Of a DNA stretch of 64,000 bases, positions 1 through 11,133 are shown in pieces. The translations under genes and the position numbers were made by a program. Every line of letters starts with the position of its first letter. Position 1 is the first letter of the stretch. This stretch comes from Owenia fusiformis (lineage: Eukaryota > Annelida > Polychaeta > Sabellida > Oweniidae), in the NCBI GenBank assembly GCA_903813345.2, contig CAIIXF020000790.1:167822-231821 (forward strand), given 5' to 3'. Below the pieces are notes generated by a model. That model was not told the DNA's origin. It searched no databases and saw only the letters and a program-made list of their open reading frames with translations.

Positions 1-110
1 TGTAATTAAAAATGTCTTAGCACTATTTCCATAAGGCACTTATAAAAATAAATAACAAATAAATCAAACTTGGAATTCAGGAGTAATGTGTTTTCATAGC
101 TACTGCTTAC

Positions 111-264
111 CAATACTGTCATTGATGACTTCATCAGGGACATCCCCAGTGACATTCTGCTCTATATCTAGTTTATATTGGAGACTTCAATTGCTTGTGT
201 TCACCAGAACTATATTCTGTGTAGCTGAGCTTCCAACCACAACATTACCATAGTCATACTCAAC
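111..264 (-). CDS. Host gene candidate exon 5 (most 3' exon in window)
   Basis: The exon starts after a CTAG acceptor and ends before a GTAAGC donor. It is 154 nt and enters in phase 0, which matches the end of the exon at 1576-1714. Reading gives VEYDYGNVVVGSSATQN followed by IVLVNTSN, then an in-frame TGA (187-189), then SLQYKLDIEQNVTGDVPDEV. The pattern 'fixed G, V-V-V-G-S, then N-T-S-N' resembles strands of MSP/ASH-type immunoglobulin-like domains found in ciliary proteins such as the CFAP65/HYDIN group; this is an impression, not a match I can test. The TGA sits where Cys would be natural (TGC/TGT), so decay or a sequence error is likelier than recoding. The gene continues beyond the left edge of the window. 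Confidence 0.5.
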
Positions 265-1575
265 CTAGAATGTATGAATAAATACAAGTTATTTGTGGGT
301 AGGGATAGAATTCTATAATCATTTTAAGAAAATGTTTTGTGAATGACTTAAAATGCATATTCATTTTATGTACAATGTATTTAACTTTACATGTATTTAC
401 CATCTATGTTCTTTGAATGGTAATTCAATATAATTTCAAAATTTTAGTAGAAGTTCAAAATAACTCATATCAAAATAACTGCAGTGAAAGATCACACATA
501 CAACTCACATATCTTATATTTCCCCTACCTCTATTTGCCCAAGAGATCGTTCAGCTAACACACATAGTACAAACTGTTTCTTCTTGCCTGTTGAGTTTGT
601 TGCACTTTGACCTTGGCCCCAGACTATGAGACTAGGCTTTGAGACAAAGTTCTTCTTTCAGGTGAGTTTAAAAGCTCATGTATGGTTTTGGGACTCATTG
701 GATAGGATGGTTCCTTTCGGAGGGTGAACTGATAAAAGCTTTGCATCTTTGTGGTTCAATTTTCACTTAAACCTACAAATCATAGGAGAGTCTTGGTTAT
801 TTTTCTGCAGTTTTATTGTGTCTCTCAGTTTTGTTGCAAAGTATTAATTGAATATCATTAACTTTGAAAAAATATCATTTGTATTCTTGATTGGATATTG
901 ATATCTTCAAATGTGTGAGTGCAGCAAGAGTTTTTTGCATAAAAACAGAAATCCTCAAATAAACAAGAAAAAGTTTTGATGAATATTGTTGGTTTAGGAA
1001 TTTTTTTAATAATTTCATAATTTGATATTTTTGATATACCTTTGATAATTAATTTAATTTAATCTGCAGATTCCCACACTAAGATGTCCTAAAACAAACA
1101 GCAATGAACTCACAACCATAAGATATCTCCTTTATGATAGTAACATGAAGGTTTTTCAATTTAAATTAATTTACAAAATGCATGCACAGTAAAGCCTGTG
1201 TAAGTAGAACACATGTAGCACTTCTAAATAGGAAATTTTCCACTTACAGAGATTTATTTTACAATAGTAAATGGGTAACAGGACTTTGAAGTGTTCCACT
1301 TATGGAGGTGTTACACTTTACAGGTTTAACTGTGCTTTTGAATGTACAATTATCCCTCAGGATATATGGTATGTGTATCCAAAACCTCCCAGTGTATAAT
1401 TGATTTATATCATACATTCCATTATTAGGCCATTTTCAAGGCCATTAGTTCAAGGGAACAAAAATACTTTTACATGCATTACTAGTAAGTAACGTTTTGT
1501 GAAAAATGGCCACCTTCCCTCTCCCCTCCTTTGCAATATTGATATCTTCCAAAAAATTCAACATAAAATGCAAAC
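265..1575. other. Intron of the host gene, no element recognised
   Basis: AT-rich sequence between two phase-matched exons. I see no ORF of note, no TIR pair and no RNA gene. Confidence 0.4.
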
Positions 1576-1714
1576 CTGTGTGTTTTTGTCAGCATCATTA
1601 AGGCACAGTTTGAGTGTCAGTCTGTATGTGTTCACCTCTTTAGGAAGAGTTTTCACCACAAACATTTGGTATCCATCAGTTAGTTGTCTCTTGGTGAACT
1701 TTACACTGAATATG
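1576..1714 (-). CDS. Host gene candidate exon 4
   Basis: A TTTATAG acceptor and a CAG/GTTTGC donor bound 139 nt with one open frame. After one leading base it reads IFSVKFTKRQLTDGYQMFVV and continues KTLPKEVNTYRLTLKLCLND. The one leading base joins the two trailing bases of the exon at 1894-2161 to make Gly (SNG/IFSV), and the end is phase 0, matching the next exon. F-S-V-x-F followed by a loop and a second hydrophobic strand is typical of MSP/ASH-like Ig folds. This is the best preserved exon of the gene, with no frame break. Confidence 0.6.
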
Positions 1715-1893
1715 CTATAAACACAAGGTTAAGAACAATATAACTGAATATACAATGCATGGATCATTGAATTCAAATATGAAATGAAGGATGCAAATCT
1801 GCAAGAATACAAAATTTTGATGATGATAATTTAAAATAATACCTATTCAAGGTTAAAGCTAATATGTTTTGAAAACACAAAAGTAATACATAC

Positions 1894-2161
1894 CCATTGG
1901 AATCTGGTGCAATACAAGATAGGTGTGGTGCCAAAATTAGCTACAGCAAGTGACCTGTAGGTGGCTTCACTGGCATTTACGGCAGGAAACACTCAGTCAA
2001 TATCATGTTTCGTTGTTTAGCATGAATGTCTGTCTTGTTGTGGTGAGTGTCAAGCACCATGGAGGAGTGTGGGTAGTACTCTCTACCCACCTGTAGTCCC
2101 ATAGACTGTTATAGTAGGCATAGCGCTCAACCTCTGCTCCATGGAACTGGTAGGTGGCAGT
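1894..2161 (-). CDS. Host gene candidate exon 3, frame-broken
   Basis: Bounded by a TTTCAG acceptor and a GG/GTATGT donor, 268 nt. No single frame is open, but protein-like stretches follow one another in different frames: TATYQFHGAEVERYAYYNSL, then GREYYPHSSMVLDTHHNK, then PAVNASEATYRSLAVANFGT, then APDSNG leading in phase into the next exon. That needs about three small indels in 268 bp. The last two pieces look like a beta-sandwich (MSP/ASH-like) domain. Either a pseudogene or locally poor sequence; the intact 9.5-kb Helitron frame elsewhere in the window argues against general base errors. Confidence 0.5.
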
Positions 2162-3060
2162 CTGAAATAGACATGTTTTTTGTGAATCTTGTGTATGTTT
2201 TTTGGAATACAGTAAAATCTGAGTAAAACAGCTTTGGAACCAAAAAATATTGTTTGACTTACAAAGGTATTTCACAGGTTTTACTCTTAATTAGGATTCA
2301 TTCATGAAATTCCCAATTGTGTGCAAAAAGTGCAAAAAGCAAGAAATGTTTAAATGGAATTGACGCATAGTTCATTACCTTCTTGAATGCTATTCACTCC
2401 AGAGAGATATCAGAAATATCTAAAATTGTTTCAAAAAATTTAGTATGATTGCTCCAAGTGTTGGAAAGTATTTCTATAAGAAATAGATAAAAATATTGTA
2501 TACAGATGACACCGTTGTTACTGAGTGGGGTATTTTGCATATCTAACAATTCCAAATTGAATTTGTATATGTGGAAATTACAATTTTTATGAGGAAAATA
2601 AGTAGTTTCAAGTCCTACACAATGTATGGAAAAGATGAGAAATGGATATCCAATGAATCGCTTTTGATTACTTTCTGGTATGTGGGCTTCGAGCAGTAAT
2701 CACGTCTTTTCCTCAATTTCTCATCGTTAGTAGTAAAAATATAGATTTCGCATGAAACTGAAATGACTATTTGTGTTAATACTGCACTTATAAAAGAAAC
2801 ATACCATCTTATAGTACATAAACCGTTATATGTATAGTTGATAAAGAACTACAGATATTTTGAAATTATTAGGTCATAATTTATAGAGGGAGATTCAAAT
2901 TTTAACTTTAACTGACAGTAAAGTCACGACTGCATGTTCAATTCTATTGAAAATACATGAACTGAGTAATTCAAGATCTACAACTCACAGATAATACCCA
3001 ACTTTATATAAATATTTTCTGATCATGACAATGGGTGTATATCTAGTCTATTCCACTGAC
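2162..3060. other. Intron of the host gene, no element recognised
   Basis: AT-rich, no TIR pair or conserved frame seen. Confidence 0.35.
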
Positions 3061-3213
3061 CTGGCTGCTGTTATAGTAAAAGCTGAGAACTTGACTCCTT
3101 CTCCTGAACATACTGTTCTTATTCTGTCAGTCACTATAAAGTCTTCCGACATCCAACAAGTATGTGACAGCTTTCCTTGTGTCTGGGAGTATTCCAATCA
3201 TGTATGTCAGTTG
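3061..3213 (-). CDS. Host gene candidate exon 2, reading ambiguous
   Basis: A CTCCAG acceptor and a CAG/GTCAGT donor bound 153 nt. Two readings compete. Reading A (phase 0) gives QLTYMIGILPDTRKAVTY and LLDVGRLYSD, then an in-frame TGA, then QNKNSMFRRRSQVLSFYY; its end is in phase with the exon at 1894-2161. Reading B (two leading bases, in phase with the exon at 5177-5237) gives TDIHDWNTPRHKESCHILV and, after one frame slip, EDFIVTDRIRTVCSGEGV. I cannot choose from sequence alone; either way the frame is interrupted once. Confidence 0.35.
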
Positions 3214-3904
3214 CTGGAGTCAACGTTTTTAATAACAGTTAGACATAGTTTATGACATGTTTATGAAAGCTCAGATGGACCAATATCAACTTATGCATTT
3301 GGCCATAGTAATACTGGTATTCATAAATTCTATTGTGATGACAAAGTTCTCTTTTATACACCCCTGTCCAACACACGATAATTACAATGAAAACATTTTA
3401 AATGCAATAAACACTTTATACTGGACTTCAGTGTAATAAGACCTCTATCTTCACAGGTTTGGATTTACTTTGTATACAAAAGCCTCTGGTGTTATATTAT
3501 AATATGACACAATGCACTAGAATAAAAAAAATGACAAGTGAGTCCATAGATATGCAGGATAAAGTCAACTGCATCCCAATGTTAAGTCAATGGCACCCTT
3601 GATGAAATCCTCATTTTCTCAGAACTCAAGTTGATCGGGTCTCAACAAGTAGATTCATATTGGTGAGTATTGCAAGAATCCATTTTCAATAGTAAGAATA
3701 AGGGTTCTTTAGCAGGACATTAAAGCTTAACTAAGGCTTTTTGGAAATTTTTGTTTAGTAAGTACATTATAAGGTTTATATCTGATATTGAGTACAAAAG
3801 CCTCATGGGGAATACCATAATGTAGGATAATATTTATACAATATTACCTCAATATTGACATTGAGTGCAAAAGCCTCAGGGCAAATCCATGGAATGCTGA
3901 TATA

Positions 3905-4897
3905 CAGGGTGTCTCAAAAAAATGTACCCAAAAGTATATCAAAAGCACAGATAAACCAATCAATATTTTCAGACATTTTTTGCATGGTCATGTAGCCAAA
4001 ACATGAAAGTTTTCTCCTCAATACACCATTTTTATTTCAGTCTTGTCTTTTTGGTGCTTTAACCCTTTACCTTTTACACCACATAATCGATGTAACCTCA
4101 TATTTCAATGACAGCCTGTATCCTACTGCTACATTGTTCATCACATTTGATAATAATTCCGGTTGAATGTTTTGAATTTCTCTTTGGATGTTGCCCTTAA
4201 GTTGTTCTAGGTCTTTTTGCTTGGAATGAGCATTAAAACACTTCTTCAAATAGCCACAGAGAAAGATGTTTGAGGATGACGATGGCAGAACAAACACAGA
4301 TAATCAGGTCAATTATCGGCAAGTGATTCAGGAGTTACCTTCCAGAGTTAGGCAGGCTAGCCTGGAGACCAAACGATATCCAAATGAAAACACAGTGGTC
4401 TCAAATTGATACACATAACAGAAGCTACACTAGAATCCCAACAAAAGCAGTTTCTTGAATGTCTGACCTCTTTGTATAAGGGAGCTATAAGACATTGTGA
4501 GGGCCTCCCTATTCACCATGTTTGACGGCCCATAGTTTTTTCTCTGAGGCTATTTAAAGGACCATTTTTGTGCTAAACCCAAGTTAAGAGACCTAGAACA
4601 ACTTAAGACCAGTATCCGAACAGGAATCAAAACATTCCACTAGAAATATCAAATGTGATGAACAATGTAGTAGTAAGGATGCAGACTATCATCGAAATAT
4701 GAGGTTACATCGAATATGTGGTGTAAAAGGTAACTGGTCAAAGTATCAAAAAGGCAAAACTGAATTAAAAACTGAGTATAGGGGAAAAAACTTTCATCTT
4801 TTATCTACAAGATCATGCAAAAAATGTCTGAAAATATTGATTGCTTTGTCTATGGTGTTGATATATACTTTTGGGTACATTTTTTTGAGACACCCTA
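3905..4897. mobile_element. Palindromic Tc1/mariner remnant in intron
   Basis: The left end CAGGGTGTCTCAAAAAAATG follows TA; the right end is its inverse (…TTTGAGACACCCTA) followed by TA. The inverted repeat continues about 330 bp into each side, so the two arms can fold back. Both arms carry the 3' end of a mariner-type transposase: on the minus strand of the left arm (about 4067-4297) DLEQLKGNIQREIQNIQP and GYRLSLKYEVTS, and a diverged homolog on the plus strand of the right arm, where a P-Y-S-P-like box and FFLWGY-like residues lie just before it. Several stops break both copies. Likely formed by inversion-duplication of one transposon end. Confidence 0.7.
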
Positions 4898-5007
4898 TAT
4901 ATCATGAAAAATTATTCAATTTTACAAATCTCTTTTCCACATTTTTCAATAACACTGGACTGCCATTAACCACTTACTAGGTTCACTAAAAGAAGACTAT
5001 GTAATAA

Positions 5008-5125
5008 CACTATCCTGAAACAAGCAAGGAAATACACACATGTCTTCATACTTTACTTTATACCAAAAAACAACATGGGCAAGTATAGCAATTTTCCCAA
5101 AATGTTTTCTGGAAATAATTACTTT
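5008..5125. repeat. Diverged single end of the 6441-9008 element family
   Basis: About 115 bp matches, at roughly three quarters identity, the terminal ~115 bp of the TTAA element whose right end is at 8896-9008 (shared blocks include AGCAAGGAAAT and GGTATAGCAATTTT-like words). No partner end is seen nearby, so it is a solo or truncated end. It lies beside the first coding exon of the host gene. Confidence 0.5.
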
Positions 5126-5176
5126 TTCTTGCAATATCAAGCCAACATATGACCAGCGGCTACTACTTGTACTTAC

Positions 5177-5237
5177 CTTCCAGTTCATCCTGAAGGAGGC
5201 TAAGTGACCTCCCCAGGTGGTTTGTTGCCATGGTCAT
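5177..5237 (-). CDS. Host gene candidate first coding exon
   Basis: Reads MTMATNHLGRSLSLLQDELE plus one base, ending at an excellent donor, AAG/GTAAGT. An in-frame TGA lies one codon before the first ATG, and the second ATG (5231) has a better Kozak context (ACCATGG), so the start is either of the two. The phase-1 end fits the exon at 3061-3213 in its reading B. No domain; a short amphipathic leucine-rich start. Confidence 0.5.
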
Positions 5238-5624
5238 GCCTCAGTTGTCTATCAGAATAACAGTGCATCGAGTTCACTTTGTGAAAGTACCTCTGCTAGT
5301 GTCGCTGCATATCAACATGGCATCTATACTAAGCTACAATCTAAAATGTATATTGAAAATACTGATATACTCATGAGTGTATTTTTATTGTTTTATTTTA
5401 ACAGTGTACGTCATACAGTCTCTAGGAGCAGACGTTTATGACTAAATTGTAAATTTTTAATTATTAATAAAAATCATGTAGCTTTTTTGGAAATGGTCAA
5501 GTAATAAATCATAATAGCAGCTGTGATTCATCCAACAATAATTATCCTTGTTAATTAACGAATGAATGAATATTTAATATATGAAAGGTAATTTTCTTCT
5601 GTGGCATCTGTTTGATTTTAAAGC
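5238..5624. other. Upstream of host gene, nothing specific seen
   Basis: The 5' untranslated or promoter region of the minus-strand gene would fall here. AT-rich; I see no TATA or initiator that I could defend. Confidence 0.25.
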
Positions 5625-5628
5625 TTAA

Positions 5629-6436
5629 AGTCCCCGTCTAAAGTTTGAAAATATTTTTTTATCATTCATTTACTATTTGTCAGGACTTAAAAAGTGATTT
5701 TAGAGATTTTTGAACAAAAAAAAAAATTTTGAAAAAAGTTGTGAGCATTTCATTTCTCAAATATTCAAATTTCCCGCCATTTTTCAAAAAAAGTTGAAAT
5801 TTCTTAATCATCATATATTTCTTAATGCATTTCAAAAAAGATTATATTTTTAACACCAATGCAAAGGTTGAACAAAGGACACACTATTTCAATAATAAAA
5901 TGCCATATTTAATGGGCCACTTCAATGTTTTAACATATCAAAAATATTTTGAATCATTAGTGATGTCACTAAGGTACCAAAAACTTTTTGAAAAAAATTG
6001 AAATTTTTTTTTCGATGTCAATCTTTTCTAAATATGTTAGACTTTCATAAAAAAACCAATGTTGATTGTCTAACCAGGTTAAAAGGAAGAATAAATTATG
6101 TTTTAGATATTATTGTACCATTGGTTTCTATGAGAACTAAAATTTTGAAAATGCATTTTTCTCAGAACCATTTTCATGCACTGATAAGTTCATTTCTCGC
6201 TTATTTATGAACCGATTTTGTTAATTTTTTCGGCAAAAAACATGGGAGGATGAATGCTATGCATTGGTATGAATTGTGGCTAATTAGAAGATATGAGTGA
6301 CCTCTAAAAGTTGGTTTTAAATAAATTTACAAATTTTGGAACAAAATTTAAAAAAAAAGTTTCACATATCACACTTTGATAACATTGGGTAAGACTACAA
6401 AATAAGCCAAAGTGGTTTAAACTTTAGATGGGACCT
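5629..6436. mobile_element. Non-autonomous TTAA-flanked element, family K1
   Basis: TTAA (5625-5628) is followed by AGTCCCCGTCTAAAGTTT and the right end is AAACTTTAGATGGGACCT followed by TTAA (6437-6440). The TTAA duplication points to the Kolobok or piggyBac type; the ends lack the piggyBac CCC start, so Kolobok-like is preferred. No transposase frame. A second, right-truncated copy lies at 51511-52080 and aligns over most of its length. Confidence 0.7.
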
Positions 6437-6440
6437 TTAA

Positions 6441-9008
6441 GGTTCAGCTGGAAAGTAACATTTTGGTAAAAAATTGCTATACCTGCACATGTTATTTTCT
6501 GGTACAAAATTAAATATGAAGTCATGTGTGTATTTCCTTGCTTTTTTCAGGAAAGGATCATTACACTGTTTATTTTTAGTAAACCTAGAAACAGGTCAAT
6601 GATAGTTCCTGTGTTGTCTGAAAACTTAGAAAGAAAATTTGGAAAAATAGAAAGTGTGAAATATCGGAATTTCCTGTAGTTCCCATTGAACTCCTACCAG
6701 ATATTCTAAAAGAAGACAATGTAGATACGACATCAGATACTGTACATCACAGCGTAACATTGTAATTGTCCATTTTACCGACAAAAATGCGAAGATTCAC
6801 GCGATAAATACGCGCAATGCTCCTCCAAGTTATTACAAAAGTTTTAATATTGGTGGAATCTTCTTAAAAATTTCAAGTTTTGTTCAGATTAATGTGCGCT
6901 TCAATACAATTCTATATTCACAAAGATTGTGTTACGATATACAGAATTAGAATCACTAGAAAGTAGACATTTCAAACACTACCTTTTTTCTTTTTGTTGC
7001 GCTTTTCGGCCCTGCGCTCTCGTTGTCGCACCTTCATTCTAGACTATTTCACAGAGCCCCTTGTCATATTCAACAGATATACACAGACGGGAAAATATTA
7101 AGGATTGTTAAATGTTTTATTTGTTATTTATTTTAACTCGAATATTTAGTTTTATTTAGTTAAAGCAATGAATAATAAAGGAGAACATATAATACGCTAA
7201 CGGCGTAACGTCTTATTTTGTAAAGGCTTCACCTGGGGTTGCGATGATAAAGTGATGTCTATCTCAATATATACTGGTTCAAATTGAATGACATTAATTG
7301 TATATACACAGGCTGGTATCGAAATATTTGTCCGCTGTGACGGAGCATGCTATTTTTCATAAAAACTCTAAGAATACTGTACACGATTTATTTTTTAACT
7401 CATATGTTTCGTTATACCCTACAAAATAACTTACTCCATGCAATGGATATATCATTTGCGGGTAGCTTTCACTTCTGTTTGAAGTCCAATTACGCTGGGA
7501 AGAAAAGCTATTGAAAATGGCGCCGGAGTATCATACTTCAAAATGTACCATTTCTTGTTTAACTTTCTTATGGCACAATATAGTGACACGATAATATTTA
7601 CACATGGTTTCAGCATAACTATGAAGGTATAAATGAGATGTTGATGTATTTGGTCTTTTTAATTCTCTTATAAAAAATAATGTTTATTTTTTTTGTCCGC
7701 TGTGACGGAGCAGTTGCAAATGTGAACTGTGAAAATGCTCCGTCACAGCGGACAAAAAATATTAATATTATTTTTTATAAAAAAATTAAAAAGACCCAAT
7801 GCATTAATATTTCATTAATACATTCAGAGTTATGCTGAAAACATATGTTAATATTATCGTGTCACTATATCATGCCATTAAAAAGTTAAAAAAGAAATGG
7901 TACATTTTAGAGTTTGATACTCTGGCGCCGTTTCCAATAGATTTTACTCCTAGCGTTATTGGAACTCAAACAGAATCGAAGGTTACACGCAAATGATATA
8001 TCCATTGCATGTAGTAAGTAATTATCTTTGATATAACGAAACATATGATAATAAATCGTGACGCATTCTTAGTGTTTTTATGAAAAATGGCATGCTCCGT
8101 CACAGCGGACAAATCTTTCGATACCAGCCTGTGATATAGTAAGGGGTACAATTAAAAGAGCATGTTGAAACATTGGAATGTTTTGAATGTTTATCACTCA
8201 ATTAGAGATATTTAAACACAAAAATGAAACGTAATTTTGTGAATTTTTCAAATGGCTTCACTTCATATTTCTTTCAATTTATACTTCTTACAGATAGAAT
8301 TTTGATCGAAATGAAATATTTTTTTTGATAAAAATGTAGAACATGATATGCCTTTAAGGAATCAAAAAAGAATAATTCACCTTTCAAACGATTCAATGTT
8401 TAATTGATCAAAAGATATATCTTGTTGGTACGAAATTCTGCCTGTCCACACTTTTTTGGCATAAATATAAGCGTTAAATTAGCATTGTTCTATTATGACG
8501 TCATCACACAAAATCTGTTCGTCTTTTTCAAAATGGGGAATTCAAACATTGTGAAAATTTGAGAAAGATCCGTTTAGAAATAAAAAAGTTATCTTCATTT
8601 TTCGTTTAAAATTAAAATCATTTTTCTTCAAAATGTTACAGTCCACACCCGGTTTTAGCGTAGAAAGTCACATAATACGGCTTGCGTGATTCTCAATTAA
8701 AAAGTTCCAAATTAATTATTTTGAATCCTGATAAGCAAAATACTTCATGGACATATATGTTCAACTAATGACAAAATATTGTAGAAAAATATGATTTTGC
8801 TGTCGAGGTATCGCGGTTTTAAAAGTAAGTAGGCATGTAAAAATGCAGTAAAATGCCGTGTGGTACAGTATCTGACGTCGTATCGTAATGAAACTTTCCT
8901 GAAAAAAGCAAGGAAATTGACACATTCCTTCATAATTTATTTTGTACCAGAAAATAACATGTGCAGGTATAGCAATTTTTTACCAAAATGTTACTTTCCA
9001 ACTGTACC
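6441..9008. mobile_element. TTAA-flanked TIR element, family K2, holding a palindrome
   Basis: TIRs of about 115 bp, over 85% alike, start GGTTCAGCTGGAAAGTAACA on the left and end in the inverse (TGTTACTTTCCAACTGTACC) on the right, flanked by TTAA at 6437-6440 and 9009-9012. The left TTAA is shared with the K1 element. No transposase is visible; inside lies the palindrome at 7307-8135, probably a later insertion. Confidence 0.7.
7307..8135. repeat. ~830-bp near-perfect palindrome (foldback element)
   Basis: The left arm (7307-7716) and right arm (7735-8135) are inverted copies separated by about 20-25 bp. Each arm is itself bounded by the word TTTGTCCGCTGTGACGGAGC, giving four copies in the element: two outer and two at the centre. 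The outer ends are CACAGGCTGGTATCGAAA and its inverse with TATA-like flanks, so TA-target insertion is possible. No coding frame. The whole could extrude as one long hairpin. Confidence 0.75.
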
Positions 9009-9165
9009 TTAACATATTATAGAAAAATAATTTTGACACTTACCTCATATCAGAAAAGGTTTGGTAGTAGATCTATTTATTTAATCAACCTCTATTACCT
9101 TGTTATTTTCTATAATAATTCTCAATTATTTTACTCACTCAGTGTTTTGCTTTCTGATCTACTGT

Positions 9166-9885
9166 TACTGTACTCCGGGTATTGTTGGAGTCGATTTAAT
9201 TTTGCTTTGTTCGCGAATGTAGTAAAATTGCAAACATTTATGGTCATGAAATTTGTCTTTTATATCCCCGAGGATTTGATCTGGGACTTTTGATATGTTT
9301 CGTTTGGTATCAAACATTTCATCCAGTGTTGTTGGGTGATAATTCAAAAAAGGCCTAAAACATCTAACATTTTGAATTGGCTTATTTGGCCAACAAAGGC
9401 AAGAACTGATGACAACAATGATATCCTACAAATTAAAGTTCAAAAAGCCATTCAAGAATATTCAAATAAATGCCCTAAACATGGGAAATACAAACATTAT
9501 TCGGATTCTAAACGGGTTGATTGTGATCACTCTTTTTGTATTTGATTATCTACAATTACTAGTATTAGTACTAGTACTATACAGTCAGACTGTATGTTCT
9601 TTTTCTTCAATATACAGTACTAGTACATTGAGAAAATGTTAACATGGGGTATTGTTCAATTTTATATCAACAATTGATGTACTTGCTAAGCTCATGCATA
9701 TGTAAAAAGGCATGTAAGTATATTAATATTATGAATATGGAGTTTACAGAGCTGGAGGAAAAAATTCAACTTGTACAATCTGCGAAATGTCATCAAGTCA
9801 AATCCGCGAAATTAAATAGCAACGATATTGCAATTTTGAAAAATCGCGAAATGTTATTGTGTCAAAATTTACCAGGAGTACAGTA
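9166..9885. mobile_element. Possible TA-flanked MITE
   Basis: TACTGTACTCCGGGTA near 9166 is matched by TACCAGGAGTACAGTA ending at 9885, so about 15 bp of inverse ends with TA at both sides. Short words with CGCGAA recur inside. No coding content. The short TIR makes this tentative. Confidence 0.35.
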
Positions 9886-10129
9886 TTTTTAATACTTTGC
9901 TGTTTCATTTTAGCTTATGGTTTTGATCTGTTTCAGAGCTGCAAATCATATTATTTAATTCACTATTCATCTGTTTATGATTTCCTTTTTTATTTCCTCT
10001 GGTATCCTTTCCTTTTTCTTTTGTAGAATTGTATTCTTAATTACTGATCCATTATTCTTTCTTCTAAGTTGTGTTAACTTTCTGTCCCTCTGTGTTTAAT
10101 ATATTATCTGATCCTGTGGATGATTTCTT
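9886..10129. other. No feature recognised
   Basis: AT-rich spacer between a possible MITE and the endonuclease relic. Confidence 0.3.
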
Positions 10130-10300
10130 TGATGATATTATATACTTCTATTTAATAACAAATATGGCATTGTCTAATGGTGATGGTATGGGGACTGTCT
10201 GCATATTACCAAATATGCTTTTGTTATTAATACCAATATACCGCAATACCACATTCATGTTTTGATAACGTATTACTTTTCTATTAACTAAATATCCATG
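10130..10300 (-). pseudogene. Relic of Helitron C-terminal endonuclease
   Basis: This stretch aligns with 13105-13230 inside the Helitron gene: shared words include GGCATTGTCTAATGGTGATG and ATGCTTTTGTTAT, and ACTTTTCTATTAACTAAAT. It encoded the part around IYNKSIxGxMQT and SPLDNAI. Indels break the frame. It shows an older copy of the same family in the same place and orientation, 2.6 kb from the intact gene. Its upstream edge stops where the 21-bp minisatellite begins. Confidence 0.65.
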
Positions 10301-10895
10301 TTGTTGACATAATTATCACTGTTTTTGTCATGAGTATCACTGTTGTTGCCATTAGAGAGATTTCGCACATAAGTGAAAGTACAACTTATACGTATACGTA
10401 TAGTTTAAAGGGTCATGTCAAATTATTATATTTACTTAAATCAATTTTAAATTGTACTTAATGGAACATAACTATTCCCGATATAGAAAAGCTCCAGCAA
10501 CCAGAGACTGTGAATGCACAGTCATCTGCACGTGTAGATTATGCACATTTTAATTAAATGCTTGCTTCCGTGTCTTAGTAGTTGTAGTGTATTATAAAGT
10601 GAGTCATTACATAAACAAGTTGATTATTTCAAAGTTTTCATGATCAGTATAATTTCAATGAACTTAAAAAATTGTATATACCCGTAGATGATAAACGTAT
10701 ACAGATTGATCTCCGTATAAAGCTTTACCTACATGTGTGTGGAACAATTGAACGCAAGCATTTTTTAAAATTAATTGGCTGAGTAGGAACAGTATCCAAT
10801 CAAATACTTTAACCATCAATTTGAAACACCAATCAAACCAGTAGGTTCTAGCAATTTCTGGGAACGACCCATTCAGTAGCTCAACAAATGACATA

Positions 10896-11115
10896 CAGGG
10901 TGTTTCATAACGAGCATCTCCAAAAAGTCAATTTGAGAAGAGATGGGTCTATATGTATGTACTATATATGAGTCTATTTTATTCTAGACAAACACATCTG
11001 GATCAACTAAACATGCTACAATTCAAGAAAGTACAAATGGCATCCCTTTGACCTTTATTTATTACAGTCCGAGAAGATCTTTCCTGACAAAAAGCCCACA
11101 TTATGAAACACCTTG
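10896..11115. mobile_element. 220-bp mariner-like MITE
   Basis: CAGGGTGTTTCATAA at the left and TTATGAAACACCTTG at the right, flanked by TA on both sides. No coding content. Confidence 0.6.
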
Positions 11116-11133
11116 TACGTTTTCTTATAAGTA

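Noticed and set aside
187-189. In-frame TGA as selenocysteine
   Set aside because: No SECIS element could be assessed, the neighbouring exons have frame slips too, and the site fits a mutated Cys codon.
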